This document shows positions 1 through 11,452 of a DNA stretch of 64,000 nucleotides, in pieces. Both the position numbers and the translations under genes were made by a program. The stretch is from Wuchereria bancrofti (lineage: Eukaryota > Nematoda > Chromadorea > Rhabditida > Onchocercidae). The DNA is taken from assembly GCA_005281725.1 (NCBI GenBank), contig SSBO01000014.1:641167-705166 (forward strand), read 5' to 3'. Numbering within the stretch: the first letter of the stretch is position 1; every line of letters starts with the position of its first letter. Under the pieces are notes generated by a model, which had not been told where the DNA came from, made no database searches, and worked only from the letters and a program-made list of their open reading frames with translations.

Positions 1-36
1 TAAATCTTAAATTTTACTTTTTTTTTCTACTTCCAG

Positions 37-1307
37 AAAAATGATGCACACGAATCAGTTGAAGAAGACAGCTGTGATTCAAAACGAAAAACGCAATTAC
101 CAGCAAGAGCTGTTGAACTGCTAAAAACTTGGCTATTTTTGCATTCATCTGTAAGATTACACTTCTTTAAATAAAATTAACTAGAATGAAATAAAATTTC
201 ACTAATTTTTTTCTTCCTTCTTTTTTTTTCCCATTTTTTTTTTTTTTACATTTTTACTAATAAGTTATTAATGTATGATATGATTAATTAATAAATTCAA
301 CAGATAATTCAATGCAAATTGCAATCCTGAATGAAAATATTTGGATATTATCTCGACTCATTTTCTTTAGCATCCATATCCAAGTGAAAAAGAAAAAGCA
401 GTGCTATCACGAGAAACCGGCTTACAAATGGTTCAGATCAACAACTGGTAAATTTCGAAGCAGAATGTTCGTTTCATAAAATGCACAATCTAATTCAAAA
501 TCTTAAAAGCATATAAAAATCAATGTTTCATCATTAAGGATTTTTCCTGATTGCTTCATCGATTATTTAAGAAATGAAAAAACTAAATGATTAATTATTA
601 CAGGTTTATCAATGCTCGTCGTAGGATATTGGTACAATCAAAAGAAAGTCCTGATATGGATTTCATTCAAGAATCAAGCTCTAATACTGATTGCGCACTA
701 ATTCCAAAGAGGATACGTAGGTTAGTTGTTAATTTTTGCAAAGAATCATGAAATTTTCAAGATTTTTGACATTGAATATTTTATCCTGACTTAATAAGCC
801 ACTTAATATTTAATTTCAAAGTAATACTGTCGATTTTCATTGTCAAATTAAAAAAGGATGATAATAACAATGATGATGATGAAAATAATAATAATTAATA
901 GTAATAATAACAATGGTAACAATAATAATGGTAACAATAGTAGCAATAATAATAGTGATAACAATACTAAAAATTAATAATAGTAGTAATATTAATGATA
1001 ATAATAGTAGTAATAATGATAAATAATAGTAAGAATAATAAATAATAATCATCATGTATCCTTGAAATATGAATAATTCGTGTTCTATTTCTCTTTTCTT
1101 CTTTCCTGAAATGAATTGAACATATCTTTTAAAATGATCAGAACGAATGCTTGATTATTTCATCAAATATGGGTCATATAAAATTAATTATTAAAAGTAT
1201 ATTATCCCATTGAATAGAAACATTCTAGTTAATTAATGAATTTATTTTATTCTAATGAAATTGTATTGCTTTAAATCTGATAGTATCATATCTTTTTCAG
1301 AATGTAA
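37..1307 (+). CDS. TALE-class homeobox protein, C-terminal exons (5' partial)
   Basis: Probable sequence-specific DNA-binding transcription factor. Exons 37-150, 371-447, 604-720 and 1301-1307 join with matching phases and canonical GT-AG introns. The first begins after a TTCCAG acceptor, so the gene starts left of the window. The joined frame contains most of a homeodomain: a basic start KRKTQLPARAVELL, helix 1 ending KTWLFLHSS, the TALE three-residue loop HPYPSEKEK, and recognition helix INNWFINARRRIL with the invariant W, F, N and R. The NNWFINARRRIL pattern resembles MEIS/PKNOX more than TGIF (usually CNWFINARRR), but the PARAVELL start is not typical of either, so the subclass is open. 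Only about 25 residues follow the homeodomain before TAA at 1305-1307. If the last intron (721-1300) were retained, the frame would also close within a few codons. The N-terminal part, including any MEIS/PKNOX domain, lies outside the window. Confidence 0.85.
841..1055. repeat. AAT/ATG-rich imperfect trinucleotide tract
   Basis: Irregular run of AAT, AAC, ATG and AGT triplets inside the last intron of the homeobox gene. It opens a Tyr/Ile/Leu-only frame on the minus strand that is compositional and not a gene. Confidence 0.8.
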
Positions 1308-2571
1308 CAGTGATGGAATTCAGAATGAAATTTGAACTGATAATTATGGACAATTCCCTCTAAATCAATATGATTCGTATAACATCAAATTTAAATTTCA
1401 TTGCTGTAATTTATGAATATATAGCTATAGTAGCAGTGTCAATATTTTTTCAATGAATTTGTCATAAGAATGATTTTCATTTCATTTTTTTTTTTTTTTT
1501 TTTTTATAGGTTGATTTGTGCATCAGCAAAGTGATATTATTGTTATAGGTATTTGGAATTATTTCAAAAGATTGATGGTGATTTTTTTTTTAAAAAAAGA
1601 AAAAAAGTGAATTCACAGATTAATTTTCTAATTATTATCTTTCTTTTTGTACAGTTATAGAAAATTTTCGTTTGAACAAAAAAAAAAAAAAATTACATGT
1701 TATTCTTTGAGTTTCTTTTTTGTTTTTATGTGCTTATTTATGCTTTTACATTCTTCTTTTTACCAATATATTATTCCAGTATTTTCTTATTTCAAAACTT
1801 TAATTTTTGGGAATGAAAATTATTGAAATATTTTTATTTACAACTGTTAAGTACTCCTACTCCTACTACCAGCACAAATAAATTTATGCTTGCAGTATTA
1901 AACAAAATTGAAAACATACGCATTTAGAAAGGAGACTAAAGTGAAATTAATTTTATATATAATTTCCCAGTACATAGCAGTGTCATCCTATTTCTCTCTA
2001 TGAATACAAACTGATCAAATTTTCCGATAACCTAAAAATGCATCAATACATCGTACTGATTAATTGTCCATTAGTTACAAACTATATTGTTAAAATGAGA
2101 TCTGATTTATTTAGCAAAAAGCAACAACAACAAAATTTTTTATAAAAGAGTAAAAATAACTTGACAATTATTAAGTTTACGAAATAAAATTATTACTAGA
2201 ATGAGAAGACTAATTAATAGATGCAAAAGGGAGGATAAAAAATGATAGATAGATAGATAGATAGTAGTAGTTTGAACCTAAAAAAAAATAATTCATTGAG
2301 ATGATTAATGTCAATATCTTGTTGAATCCATGTGATTTCTAATGATTGACCACTTTGGATCGCTTTTCGAAAAATAATTTTAGCTATTCAATTGAACCTA
2401 ACTAAAATAAATTTCATAAATCATTAATAAGATATTATTCAAATAATTTACATTTGAATAATACAGTATGTCAAATTGACAAACATTATCTATTCTAGCT
2501 TGAAATGTAAACGAAAATTTGAAATTCTAAATTAAGCAAGAGTGATATTTCACATTACATTATTACTTTTG
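1308..2571. other. AT-rich intergenic stretch
   Basis: No exon-like segment found. It holds the presumed 3' UTR of the homeobox gene, poly-T and poly-A runs, and a (GATA)5 microsatellite at about 2244-2264. The homeobox gene (+) and the next gene (-) converge here. Confidence 0.6.
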
Positions 2572-3177
2572 TTATTGTTGATTGAATAATTGATAAATTA
2601 TTTTGACTTCTTCCATTGTTGACATAGATGCATTGTTTTCATTATACATTTTTGGTGCATTAAATTCAATATCAAATACCTCCCGTAGTTCGGGCATTTC
2701 TTTGTCATTTATTGCAACTAAAAAAAGAAAAAGCGAATGAAACCAACAAAATTAACTGGTATAATGCATATTTACCTTTGATAATAAAAAGAAAAAAAAA
2801 ATTTCTGCAATAAATTTTCTAACAAATTATTAATTCAAAAAAATTAACTTCTCTTTGTATCATTAACTGATATTATCTTTTCGAAATTGTTATGTGTGAT
2901 TTTTTGATTACAATCAAAGTTTTGTCTTCTTTGTGAAACCGATGCATAACCTGATATAATTCCATCTTCATGTTTCTTCATTAAATGCTGATTTTTAATG
3001 TCTGTTTTCTCATTCTCTTCCATTTGATTTCTCTAAATAATTTAATATATCAATTGTTTTTAATTTCACTCATCAAAAATAATGCAGTTTTGCAATATTT
3101 GGTCAATTAAAATTTCGTGAAGAAATAGAAATATAACATACTGCATTCTTGATTTCATTTGGCATCCTGCCTTTCAT
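2572..3177 (-). CDS. Unrecognised 121-aa protein, three exons
   Basis: Not recognised. Minus-strand exons 3177-3142, 3032-2849 and 2717-2572 give an uninterrupted 121-residue frame (122 codons with TAA). It starts MKGRMPNEIKNARNQMEEN and ends VKIIYQLFNQQ. Donors GTATGT and GTTAAT and acceptors TTTAG and TTTTTAG have matching phases (0 and 1). The product is hydrophilic, rich in Lys, Glu, Asn and Gln, with no signal peptide, membrane segment or known motif. The start is the first in-frame ATG of the first exon; the frame stays open for a few codons upstream, so another 5' exon is possible. Base composition of the exons is visibly less AT-rich than the flanks. It could instead be the 3' end of a longer gene that also uses the exons at 3.5-6.4 kb, but the phases of the neighbouring exons did not join. 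Confidence 0.6.
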
Positions 3178-3472
3178 TCTTGAATCGAGGTAAAAAATGA
3201 TGATTTCGGTAATTAAAATATTATAATTTTTGTTAAATAATTTTTCCAATCAGTAGTTGAGAATAAGCACTGGGAAGTTAATTTTTATGTCAACAAATGA
3301 TCAATTTAATTATTACATCCTTTATTTTTAGGGTTAAAAACAATGAGACAAAAGTTTTGTAAAATAATTTGGAGAGTTAATTTACGAAAGACATAAAAAA
3401 CCTATAAAATTAAAATTATATTTGATTTCCGATAAGCTTGCAAATTTTAATTTACATTATTTAAAAAATAAA

Positions 3473-3842
3473 TCATTTGAAAACCTTTTCCTCCATTGAT
3501 AGATCGTATTTCGGCAACACCTTTGATCTATCCGCTCCACTATCTTTTGTCCACAATTTCATATACTGGCGAACATTCCTGACCACACGAATTGAATTAA
3601 ATTTTTCACTTTCTAAAAAATTGAATTTAATTAATAATGTGAAGAAAAAAAAACTTAAACTATATTATCACCAATAACTACTTTTATGTTTCGCGTCCTG
3701 TCATCAAGAATGCTCAGTGTTTTCAGGGTGAAATTTTTGTTATCTGTAAACTATATTCAAACTTAACCTTTAGCCCTTAGCTTTTACATTGTTTATGTTC
3801 CTCTAAGACTTTTTCGATTGTTGTGACCATTAAATTCTCATC
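3473..3842 (-). CDS. Unrecognised protein, C-terminal three exons (5' end unresolved)
   Basis: Not recognised. Exons 3842-3788, 3743-3672 and 3612-3473 join in consistent phases (1, 1) to about 88 residues ending in TGA. The last exon reads IRVVRNVRQYMKLWTKDSG, then a Lys/Asp-rich tail ending MEEKVFK. The middle exon contains FTLKTLSILDDRTRNIK. The product is mixed-charge and probably soluble. The first exon follows a weak CAG acceptor, and the true start probably lies in one of the exon-like segments further right on the same strand. An alternative donor 12 nt earlier in the middle exon would be phase 0 and give a different, shorter C-terminus. The longer reading is preferred because its last exon keeps 46 codons open in balanced composition. 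Confidence 0.5.
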
Positions 3843-4191
3843 CTGACTTTCCCGAAAAAACAGAAAATATTTTTTCCAAACTCATGATATTCAAAAGCAT
3901 GATGATCATTTTCATTAATGGATTAAATTTATTATAAATTGATTAAATTTATTTTTCCATCGATCAAATTTATTTTTTTAACTTTTCCATCTATTTTATA
4001 CTATCTTTTGACCGTTCAAATGTTTTAATCAATAGATAATTTATTTGAAAATGAATTACAATCACTTCACGACAAGATAAAGCATAATCATATTGAGCTT
4101 AATCGAAATTTTTTTTGGTGAACTATATATTTAAGTTTAATTTTTTTTAATTTTATTTTATCCAAATACTACATCTATAATTTTATACATT

Positions 4192-4294
4192 TTATTTTAT
4201 TGATAACAAATCGAAATCTTCGTATGCATTTTCGTTTTTATTGATTTTATCACAGTCCTTTTCCACATAAATTGGTATATTTTCAATGTTTATC
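4192..4294 (-). other. Exon-like open segment ending in a stop
   Basis: After a TATGTAG acceptor, 34 codons read INIENIPIYVEKDCDKI and continue acidic to TAA. The segment needs two carried bases from an upstream exon. No upstream exon with that phase was found, so the gene structure is unresolved. Confidence 0.3.
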
Positions 4295-4588
4295 CTACAT
4301 ACATTTTTTTCAAATTTCAAATCTTATGAACAAATATGCTACCATATTAATTTAAAATGTTCTTTAATCGATAATGATATTTTATATGATTGTTTATTTT
4401 GAAATTGTATTTATCTTATAAATTTGAGATATTTTTAGTAACTTCAAGGATTTAATACGATTTGCGAAAATTCCTGTTTAATACGATTTAACAAGTTAAT
4501 TTAAAAATTTTACATTTCATAAATTTCATTCTTTTCGTTGTATTCATTTTTGTCAATCAACTTTAATAGTTTATAATGGATTGTTCCT

Positions 4589-5593
4589 TCAGCAATCAAA
4601 ATTCAGTTTATATTTGAGTGAGAGAATATCATCAGATTTACTATTTACACATCGTATACAATCTTCTGGTAAACATAAAATTTTTAAAAGTCTTTATCAA
4701 ATAAATTATATAAACTTTTTTCTCAAATTAGACTAGTCTTACTGTTTTTTTTTTCAAACGTTTTAATAAAAGTTTTAAAAAGAGTAATTTCTAAAAAATT
4801 TCCTTTTTTGTTTTTCGTTTTCCTTTCTTTTTTTGTATTCATGTATTATTTTTATAAGTATTTTTTATTTCATTTTTTGTTCTCTTTCTCTCACTTATTT
4901 ACAATCACTAAAATGGTTTGAAAAAATCTTTAAAGTTAAAGTTTAAAAGTTTGAAATTTACAATTTATTTGTTCCGATCCAAATTTGTTCTTTTTTCACA
5001 AACTGAAAGTTTTAGAATCAATCATCTTTTTTTTAATAGACTTGTTAGCAGATGTTTATTATCATAATCTTTCTCTTTTCCTGATTTTTTTAAAATAATG
5101 TTTATCTAATTTTAATGTATCGAGAAAATAAATCAATCATGTGAAGCATAAAATATTTTTTGAACTTTAGAACATCAAATAGCCTTCATATATTTAATTT
5201 AATTTTACTTACTTTTAAATAGTTGGAAAACTTCATAAACCAACCTTATTTTCACTCATTCTTATACCTTTCTTTGTTATAAGAAAGGCTAACTGTTTTG
5301 AAATTCAAAAAAATATTATTCGTTTTTATCAATAAATCTTTTGAGTTACACTGACATCAAGCTCTTTTTTGAAAGCTTTTAAATTATCAAATAATTTCTG
5401 AAAAGTCTAACTTGTCGATAACTTATTCACAAAAATATAATTACTTACGTAATAAATCATAATTCAATTTTAGCAATTTGCAATTTTTGTAAAAAATTTT
5501 TGAAAAATAATCGCATTTCTTAATTTTACCATTTAATTGTTGAAGTGGAACAGTGTTACGAGATGAATTAGCAATAGATTTTGATGAATTACT
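4589..5593 (-). CDS. Two phase-matched exons of an unrecognised gene
   Basis: Exon 5593-5530 (SNSSKSIANSSRNTVPLQQL, donor GGTAAAATT, phase 1) joins exon 4665-4589 (EDCIRCVNSKSDDILSLKY, ending FDC and TGA) after a TTACCAG acceptor. Phase and frame agree. The product is Ser/Asn-rich with three Cys and no known motif. The intron is about 860 bases of very AT-rich DNA. The first exon needs a phase-0 donor upstream, and neither upstream candidate (5845-6019, 6328-6371) supplies it, so an exon is missing or the gene is shorter. Confidence 0.35.
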
Positions 5594-5844
5594 CTAAAAT
5601 ACTAACAGGACTAAGTAATGAGTGCAACAAAGTAATGCTAATTAAATTGAGCAAAAAGATTTGGTGGATATTTTATTATCGTTATTCATCAGTATTCGAT
5701 GAGGTTAGCAACAACGAGATGCATTAAAATAAATGATTGAGATAATTTTATTTGTTTTGAAAACTTTGAAAATACATTAAAAAAAATAAATTTGAAAACA
5801 TAAATTTGTTAAAATTTGTGTTAAATTTAATAAGTAATCTATAC

Positions 5845-6019
5845 TTAAAGATAAACTTGGATGATTTTTTTCTTTTTGTATCATTTTCGTTAGATTGTTT
5901 CGTTGCTTTTTGGATTTACTCTCAGATATTTCATTCATTAATTTGATTGATTCAAATTTTTGCTTAATCCAAAAAAACGTTTCCGGTAAATATGGAAATT
6001 TATAAATTATTTCAAGCAT
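5845..6019 (-). other. Exon-like open segment, unrecognised
   Basis: Open frame starting at ATG 6019, MLEIIYKFPYLPETFFWIKQ, then Lys/Ser-rich, up to a GTATAG donor at 5844. It looks like coding sequence, with charged residues and lower AT, but its phase-1 end does not fit the next candidate exon. It could also be a chance frame. Confidence 0.3.
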
Positions 6020-6327
6020 AGATTTGAAGAAAAATTTTTGCCAATAAGCATTGATTTTGTCGTACTGTATTGTATATTGCAGAATTTATACGGTAAAATT
6101 TTATACTAAATTTTATGTTGTGTAATACTGTACAATTCATAGTTTATACTGTATAATACTGCATACGGTATAATTTGGACTGCATAATTTTCATACTGAT
6201 AATTTATGTAATCTCTGGGCTATTGTGCCAGTTTTAATGAAATCATTGGAAATGTTATTATAGTCATGCTTGATTAGCAATGGTTTGCTGTTGTAGTATG
6301 TTCCAATCTATTTTTTAGGGTACGGAC

Positions 6328-6371
6328 CTGTTGAATTCTTCGTTTCCAGTATTCTTTTCAACTTGATTATG
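6328..6371 (-). other. Small exon-like segment, unrecognised
   Basis: A 44-nt segment between a TATTTCAG acceptor and a GTCCGT donor encodes HNQVEKNTGNEEFN and ends in phase 2. It is the rightmost candidate exon of the minus-strand cluster. Confidence 0.3.
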
Positions 6372-7731
6372 CTGAAATACTAAGTAATTTAACTAAATGA
6401 CTTCATCAAATTTCTGAAACTTACATAGAAATTTTTTCTGGAACTTTTTTCCGAAAAATATCAAGTTAAAATAATTATGGCCATCATTTTAAATCACCAA
6501 AAATAAAAGAAATCCTCTAAAAAATTGGCGAAAAAGAAAACACTCATAAAATTTATTGCTTAAACTACTCTAAATGATTATTCTCAGTCTTAATCTGAAT
6601 TGGATAATTTTTTTAATCAAAATTTTATTTTGCATAGGATAAATTGTGCAAAACTTGGTTTTAATTATGTTCCAAATAAATAAATAACTGTATTGTTGAT
6701 AAAGTTAATTCTCAGCATAAATATGTTATAGATTATTGGCGAAATACTTCTTAATTACAATATTAGACCTTTTTTTTTTTAAATGAAGCATCATAAACAA
6801 GTCTTCTTAATTAAAGCATCACTAATTTCAACTTCTAAATTGATTTGTTGATAACTGAAATCGTTATCGATTTTTCGAAAAGTTCTTCGTAAACTGATCA
6901 GTTTATAAATGTTAAGCAACAATAAATGAAAAACGTCAGCATTAAATTTTTATATTTCACAAATCATTGTATCCGTTCTCCTTTTGTCTCAATGATTATT
7001 AGATAATCTGAAGTATAATAGTTTGAAAAAACATTGAATTAAACGAAATAACTTGTCCTATCTTATTCATTTAAAGGCTAGAAATTTTTTGCATTCCCAC
7101 CAATTGATATTATCAATAGGTAACTGCATCGAACAACAGATTAATCTTTGCTGATCGCTGTTGCTGATGACGTATTACTTAATATTTAATTAAGAATTTA
7201 CAAGAAACATAGTAATAATAATAATAATTAATGATCGGCTTTGATATGATTCAATCCTACCTCAATGTATTTCCAACAGTGGTACATGATATATCAATTA
7301 TGAAATTTTTCTAATTTCTTACAAACCTTGTCATTGTCATCATATTATTCTATCTATAGTATGATTCTCTTCTTTCCTTTCATTTTTTTTTTTTGTTAAA
7401 GTTTAGAGAAGAATAATTATCTTTTTTAGAAATTCATTTATTCATTTTTCTTTTCTTAGAATAGCAGTTTATCATCTTAATTTTATCTCTTTAATTATAT
7501 TTTTTGGAGTTTTATATTTCTATCTATCATATTCTTTCCTTTTAACTTTTTGCCTTTTTTAAAATTTAGCTGTTTAAATTATTTTTCTGTTATAGTTATT
7601 ATTGTATATGAGTATGTGAATTTTCTTCATTCTTTTAAATTTCACTTCATATTCTCTTTTTTTCCAAATGTTAATATCAATCACTTTCTCTTTCATATGA
7701 TAAATTTAAAATTCCATAATATTCCATTTTA
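6372..7731. other. AT-rich stretch, no gene seen
   Basis: Nothing supportable. A small patch of balanced composition at about 7090-7190 has no open frame longer than a few codons with splice signals. Confidence 0.5.
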
Positions 7732-8782
7732 AAAATATCAATCGTCAACATAATCACTAATTAATCAATTTTTATCTTTTTATCTCGTAATAATTGGAAA
7801 AAATTCTCATTTAAATCATATATATACTTATTTATTACAATTTAAGTAATAATCTTCCTTAATTTAAATCAATTATATCCTTAATGCTATCAAATTTAAC
7901 AATCGTTTACTTTATTTTTTAAATTTAGCAAAGTGTTGTATCATCTATTTGCTATTCGTTATGTGCATTAACTGAGTTAATGTATTTCATTTCATGTAAA
8001 TCACAAACTAAAAAAGTTAAAAATTCATTTATTTACAATGCTGATACTGTAAATTCTGAGGAAATTTACTAATAATGCATAGAATGTTCATTAAATAATA
8101 TTTAAATTCTATAACTGACTGCATTGTCGGGAAAGAAACTGACTAGAAAATGCTAAAAAAAATTTTATCTGCCTTCTAATTTTTATTTACATCAATCATT
8201 TGAATTAATTGATATAATACCGTTTGGCTCATTTTTAAACCAATTTTTTCTCATCATATTAATTAATATAGGAATATTTTTATCAAATCAAATGGAAGAG
8301 TACTTATCTAAATTGCATTGATATTCACCAAAAAATGAACATTAAATGCGCAGTATATCATTTGATAATTAATTTTAACATATATATTTTAAATATCTTT
8401 TAAAGAAATCAAAAAAATTTGAGTGTTACACAATATTTTAACCATTAATGGAAATATTTGTGTTTATTTTACACTATTTTTATGGAATAATTTCTTTAAA
8501 ATATTGCAATTTTTTATGATTGAAAAAGAAAAATAGAATTAGGTGTTTCTGCAAAAATTACTTTTATAGTTAATCGAATTTCCATTCTTTATATTAAATA
8601 TTCATGTTATTTTTTTCAATTAAAAAAAAATTTCATCTCATGCATTTGCTTATTTATTCGCAAAAAAAAATTATGCTCGTAGTATTATTTTAAACTAATA
8701 CAGTTAGTAGTGATTTTATAATATTTGAGAAAAATTTAATTAATAAATTAATAGTTGCAAAGTTGATATTCAAGATTTATTC
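7732..8782. repeat. Triplicated block, copy 1
   Basis: 1,051 bases that recur, apparently identical, at 8784-9834 and, with one 223-base deletion, within 10218-11410. The copy ends abruptly at an N (8783). Non-coding, AT-rich. Confidence 0.9.
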
Positions 8783-8783
8783 N
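8783..8783. other. Single-N assembly join
   Basis: One N separates copy 1 from the exact restart of the same sequence. This is what a collapsed scaffold gap between overlapping contig ends looks like. Confidence 0.85.
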
Positions 8784-10216
8784 AAAATATCAATCGTCAA
8801 CATAATCACTAATTAATCAATTTTTATCTTTTTATCTCGTAATAATTGGAAAAAATTCTCATTTAAATCATATATATACTTATTTATTACAATTTAAGTA
8901 ATAATCTTCCTTAATTTAAATCAATTATATCCTTAATGCTATCAAATTTAACAATCGTTTACTTTATTTTTTAAATTTAGCAAAGTGTTGTATCATCTAT
9001 TTGCTATTCGTTATGTGCATTAACTGAGTTAATGTATTTCATTTCATGTAAATCACAAACTAAAAAAGTTAAAAATTCATTTATTTACAATGCTGATACT
9101 GTAAATTCTGAGGAAATTTACTAATAATGCATAGAATGTTCATTAAATAATATTTAAATTCTATAACTGACTGCATTGTCGGGAAAGAAACTGACTAGAA
9201 AATGCTAAAAAAAATTTTATCTGCCTTCTAATTTTTATTTACATCAATCATTTGAATTAATTGATATAATACCGTTTGGCTCATTTTTAAACCAATTTTT
9301 TCTCATCATATTAATTAATATAGGAATATTTTTATCAAATCAAATGGAAGAGTACTTATCTAAATTGCATTGATATTCACCAAAAAATGAACATTAAATG
9401 CGCAGTATATCATTTGATAATTAATTTTAACATATATATTTTAAATATCTTTTAAAGAAATCAAAAAAATTTGAGTGTTACACAATATTTTAACCATTAA
9501 TGGAAATATTTGTGTTTATTTTACACTATTTTTATGGAATAATTTCTTTAAAATATTGCAATTTTTTATGATTGAAAAAGAAAAATAGAATTAGGTGTTT
9601 CTGCAAAAATTACTTTTATAGTTAATCGAATTTCCATTCTTTATATTAAATATTCATGTTATTTTTTTCAATTAAAAAAAAATTTCATCTCATGCATTTG
9701 CTTATTTATTCGCAAAAAAAAATTATGCTCGTAGTATTATTTTAAACTAATACAGTTAGTAGTGATTTTATAATATTTGAGAAAAATTTAATTAATAAAT
9801 TAATAGTTGCAAAGTTGATATTCAAGATTTATTCGTCACCATTTAATGAAAATTTATTGTTTTTTGATAGCTTTCTTGTATTAATTAATACGCTAAATGT
9901 CAATTTCTACATAAATGACATATATATGAGGGAAAGAAAGAAAGAGAAAGGAAGAGAGAGAGAGAGAGTGGAAAATATTTTAATAGAATTTTACATCATA
10001 AATGGATTAATTGGAATTATAGGACAGAATATTCATAGATAATTTTACCTAAAATAGATGGATTTTTGAAATTTACAATATAAAATATAATAATTGATAT
10101 AAAAAAACCTAATAAAATTTTTATCATTTATAAAAAATATTAGTGAGTTGAAGGAGTTTTATTCCTAGTAAGGAATTAAGGATTAACAAGTTTATTTACA
10201 TTTTAAAACTATAATA
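8784..10216. repeat. Triplicated block, copy 2 (longest)
   Basis: The first 1,051 bases repeat copy 1. The remaining 382 bases (9835-10216) are shared only with copy 3. It contains a (GA)n run near 9950-9968. A 75-codon frame at 9815-10042 crosses the (GA)n and is repeated at 11009-11236; it is AT-rich without coding character. Confidence 0.9.
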
Positions 10217-10217
10217 N
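10217..10217. other. Single-N assembly join
   Basis: Second single-N junction. The sequence after it restarts inside the same repeated block, at the position equivalent to 7749. Confidence 0.85.
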
Positions 10218-11410
10218 CATAATCACTAATTAATCAATTTTTATCTTTTTATCTCGTAATAATTGGAAAAAATTCTCATTTAAATCATATATATACTTAT
10301 TTATTACAATTTAAGTAATAATCTTCCTTAATTTAAATCAATTATATCCTTAATGCTATCAAATTTAACAATCGTTTACTTTATTTTTTAAATTTAGCAA
10401 AGTGTTGTATCATCTATTTGCTATTCGTTATGTGCATTAACTGAGTTAATGTATTTCATTTCATGTAAATCACAAACTAAAAAAGTTAAAAATTCATTTA
10501 TTTACAATGCTGATACTGTAAATTCTGAGGAAATTTACTAATAATGCATAGAATGTTCATTAAATAATATTTAAATTCTATAACTGACTGCATTGTCGGG
10601 AAAGAAACTGACTAGAAAATGCTAAAAAAAATTTTATCTGCCTTCTAATTTTTATTTACATCAATCATTTGAATTAATTGATATAATACCGTTTGGCTCA
10701 TTTTTAAACCAATTTTTTCTCATCATATTAATTAATATAGGAATATTTTTATCAAATCAAATGGAAGAGTACTTATCTAAATTGCATTGATATTCACCAA
10801 AAAATGAACATTAAATGCGCAGTATTTCCATTCTTTATATTAAATATTCATGTTATTTTTTTCAATTAAAAAAAAATTTCATCTCATGCATTTGCTTATT
10901 TATTCGCAAAAAAAAATTATGCTCGTAGTATTATTTTAAACTAATACAGTTAGTAGTGATTTTATAATATTTGAGAAAAATTTAATTAATAAATTAATAG
11001 TTGCAAAGTTGATATTCAAGATTTATTCGTCACCATTTAATGAAAATTTATTGTTTTTTGATAGCTTTCTTGTATTAATTAATACGCTAAATGTCAATTT
11101 CTACATAAATGACATATATATGAGGGAAAGAAAGAAAGAGAAAGGAAGAGAGAGAGAGAGAGTGGAAAATATTTTAATAGAATTTTACATCATAAATGGA
11201 TTAATTGGAATTATAGGACAGAATATTCATAGATAATTTTACCTAAAATAGATGGATTTTTGAAATTTACAATATAAAATATAATAATTGATATAAAAAA
11301 ACCTAATAAAATTTTTATCATTTATAAAAAATATTAGTGAGTTGAAGGAGTTTTATTCCTAGTAAGGAATTAAGGATTAACAAGTTTATTTACATTTTAA
11401 AACTATAATA
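10218..11410. repeat. Triplicated block, copy 3, with 223-base deletion
   Basis: Matches copy 2 from 8801 to 10216, except that bases equivalent to 9409-9631 are missing at about 10828. The arithmetic is exact: 1,416 minus 223 gives the observed 1,193 bases. It then runs into unique sequence at 11411. Confidence 0.88.
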
Positions 11411-11452
11411 ATTGAATTTGCTTTCCTTATTTACTTTACAAAATTCACGTCG

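Noticed and set aside
843..1055. 70-codon minus-strand frame rich in Ile, Tyr and Leu
   Set aside because: Made by an AAT/ATG repeat within an intron; no coding composition.
3477..3677. Plus-strand 66-codon frame
   Set aside because: Lies opposite a better minus-strand exon with matched splice phases.
9815..11236. Two identical 75-codon plus-strand frames
   Set aside because: They are the same sequence in two artefactual copies, cross a (GA)n run and show no coding features.
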